Below, piece by piece: positions 63,871-64,000 of a DNA stretch of 64,000 bases. Under the pieces are notes generated by a model that worked only from the letters and a program-made list of their open reading frames with translations, made no database searches and had not been told where the DNA came from. Position 1 is the stretch's first letter. Each line of letters starts with the position of its first letter. The stretch is from CAYYJR01 sp964472305 (GTDB lineage Bacteria > Armatimonadota > Hebobacteria > CAIYQO01), in assembly GCA_964472305.1 (NCBI GenBank), contig CAYYJR010000006.1:111850-175849 (forward strand), read 5' to 3'. The position numbers and the translations under genes were made by a program.

Positions 63871-64000
63871 TAAGAATCGCCGCGTCGGGGGGAACCCCAC
63901 TCGGCATCACGAAACGAGGCTGGAAAACAGCAAAACGAGCGTGAAGGACCTTGACAACTGAACAGTGTTCGGACAGACATCTGTGCGGGGCCGGATCGGC
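63871..64000 (+). other. Probable rRNA operon leader
   Basis: The segment GGACCTTGACAACTGAACAG (63937-63956) resembles the conserved leader motif found before 16S or 23S genes in several phyla. No gene frame is convincing, and the mature rRNA would begin beyond the window. Confidence 0.6.

Noticed and set aside
1..64000. CRISPR array, insertion sequence or prophage
   Set aside because: No regularly spaced identical repeats, transposase, integrase or terminal inverted repeats were seen; the regular repeats found are coding (WADRP and adaptor heptads).

Overview
The window is a gene-dense, high-GC stretch of a bacterial chromosome from a cell with an outer membrane: it encodes a TolC-type channel, a BtuB-type receptor, two TonB proteins and ExbB/ExbD. 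The same stretch carries families common in Firmicutes and allied phyla, namely a DUF348/G5/3D-domain protein, a YugP-type zinc peptidase, an RNase HIII and an AMIN plus phosphodiester-glycosidase protein. That mixture, with sugar-metabolism and corrinoid genes, would suit Armatimonadota or a related diderm lineage. This placement is an inference from gene content. Promoters are clear sigma70 type (TTGACA-like, 17 bp, TATAAT-like), genes often overlap by ATGA, and many units end in long GC stem-loops without a U tract.

Positions 1-13 kb, mostly minus strand: the end of a sugar isomerase gene, then a six-gene drug or export pump operon (outer-membrane channel, membrane-fusion protein, two ABC ATPases, two ABC-2 permeases). 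Next come a ferredoxin coupled to a phytoene-desaturase-like flavoprotein, and galT coupled to a LysM membrane protein. A tRNA-Arg(CCG) with its own promoter and terminator follows on the plus strand.

Positions 13-31 kb: a lipoprotein, a secreted Met-rich protein with two CPxC motifs, a four-PAS histidine kinase with a CheY-like partner, L-rhamnose mutarotase and a PmoA-family (DUF6807) protein. A minus-strand operon then encodes a TonB-like protein with five Gly-rich repeats of about 100 residues marked by WADRP, a formylglycine-generating-enzyme-like protein and a 1015-residue TPR protein. This is the most unusual block in the window. Divergent from it are a PilP/GspC-like protein and an AMIN-NAGPA protein. 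An M50 site-2 protease with CBS domains and a small NHLP-like protein lie beyond.

Positions 31-46.7 kb: MreB, an O-methyltransferase-like protein, a fumarase alpha subunit, a uroporphyrinogen-decarboxylase-family protein, a flippase-like protein with a glycosyltransferase, LexA (promoter overlapped by a palindrome), a TPR protein, TrpD and a FAD oxidoreductase. A vitamin B12 regulon follows: a sigma70 promoter, a cobalamin riboswitch, a terminator hairpin, then cobalamin adenosyltransferase, BtuB-like receptor, ExbB, ExbD and TonB.

Positions 46.7-64 kb: a Kef-type antiporter, inositol monophosphatase, an alpha/beta hydrolase, RNase HIII, LigA with a GNAT protein, a DUF1844 protein, a GH36-like glycosidase, a 3D-domain protein, a YugP peptidase, a corrinoid protein, a TPR protein, fmt, def, an MreD-like membrane protein and an unknown membrane protein. 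The last 250 bases carry two tandem strong promoters and what looks like a ribosomal RNA leader, so an rrn operon probably begins just past the window.
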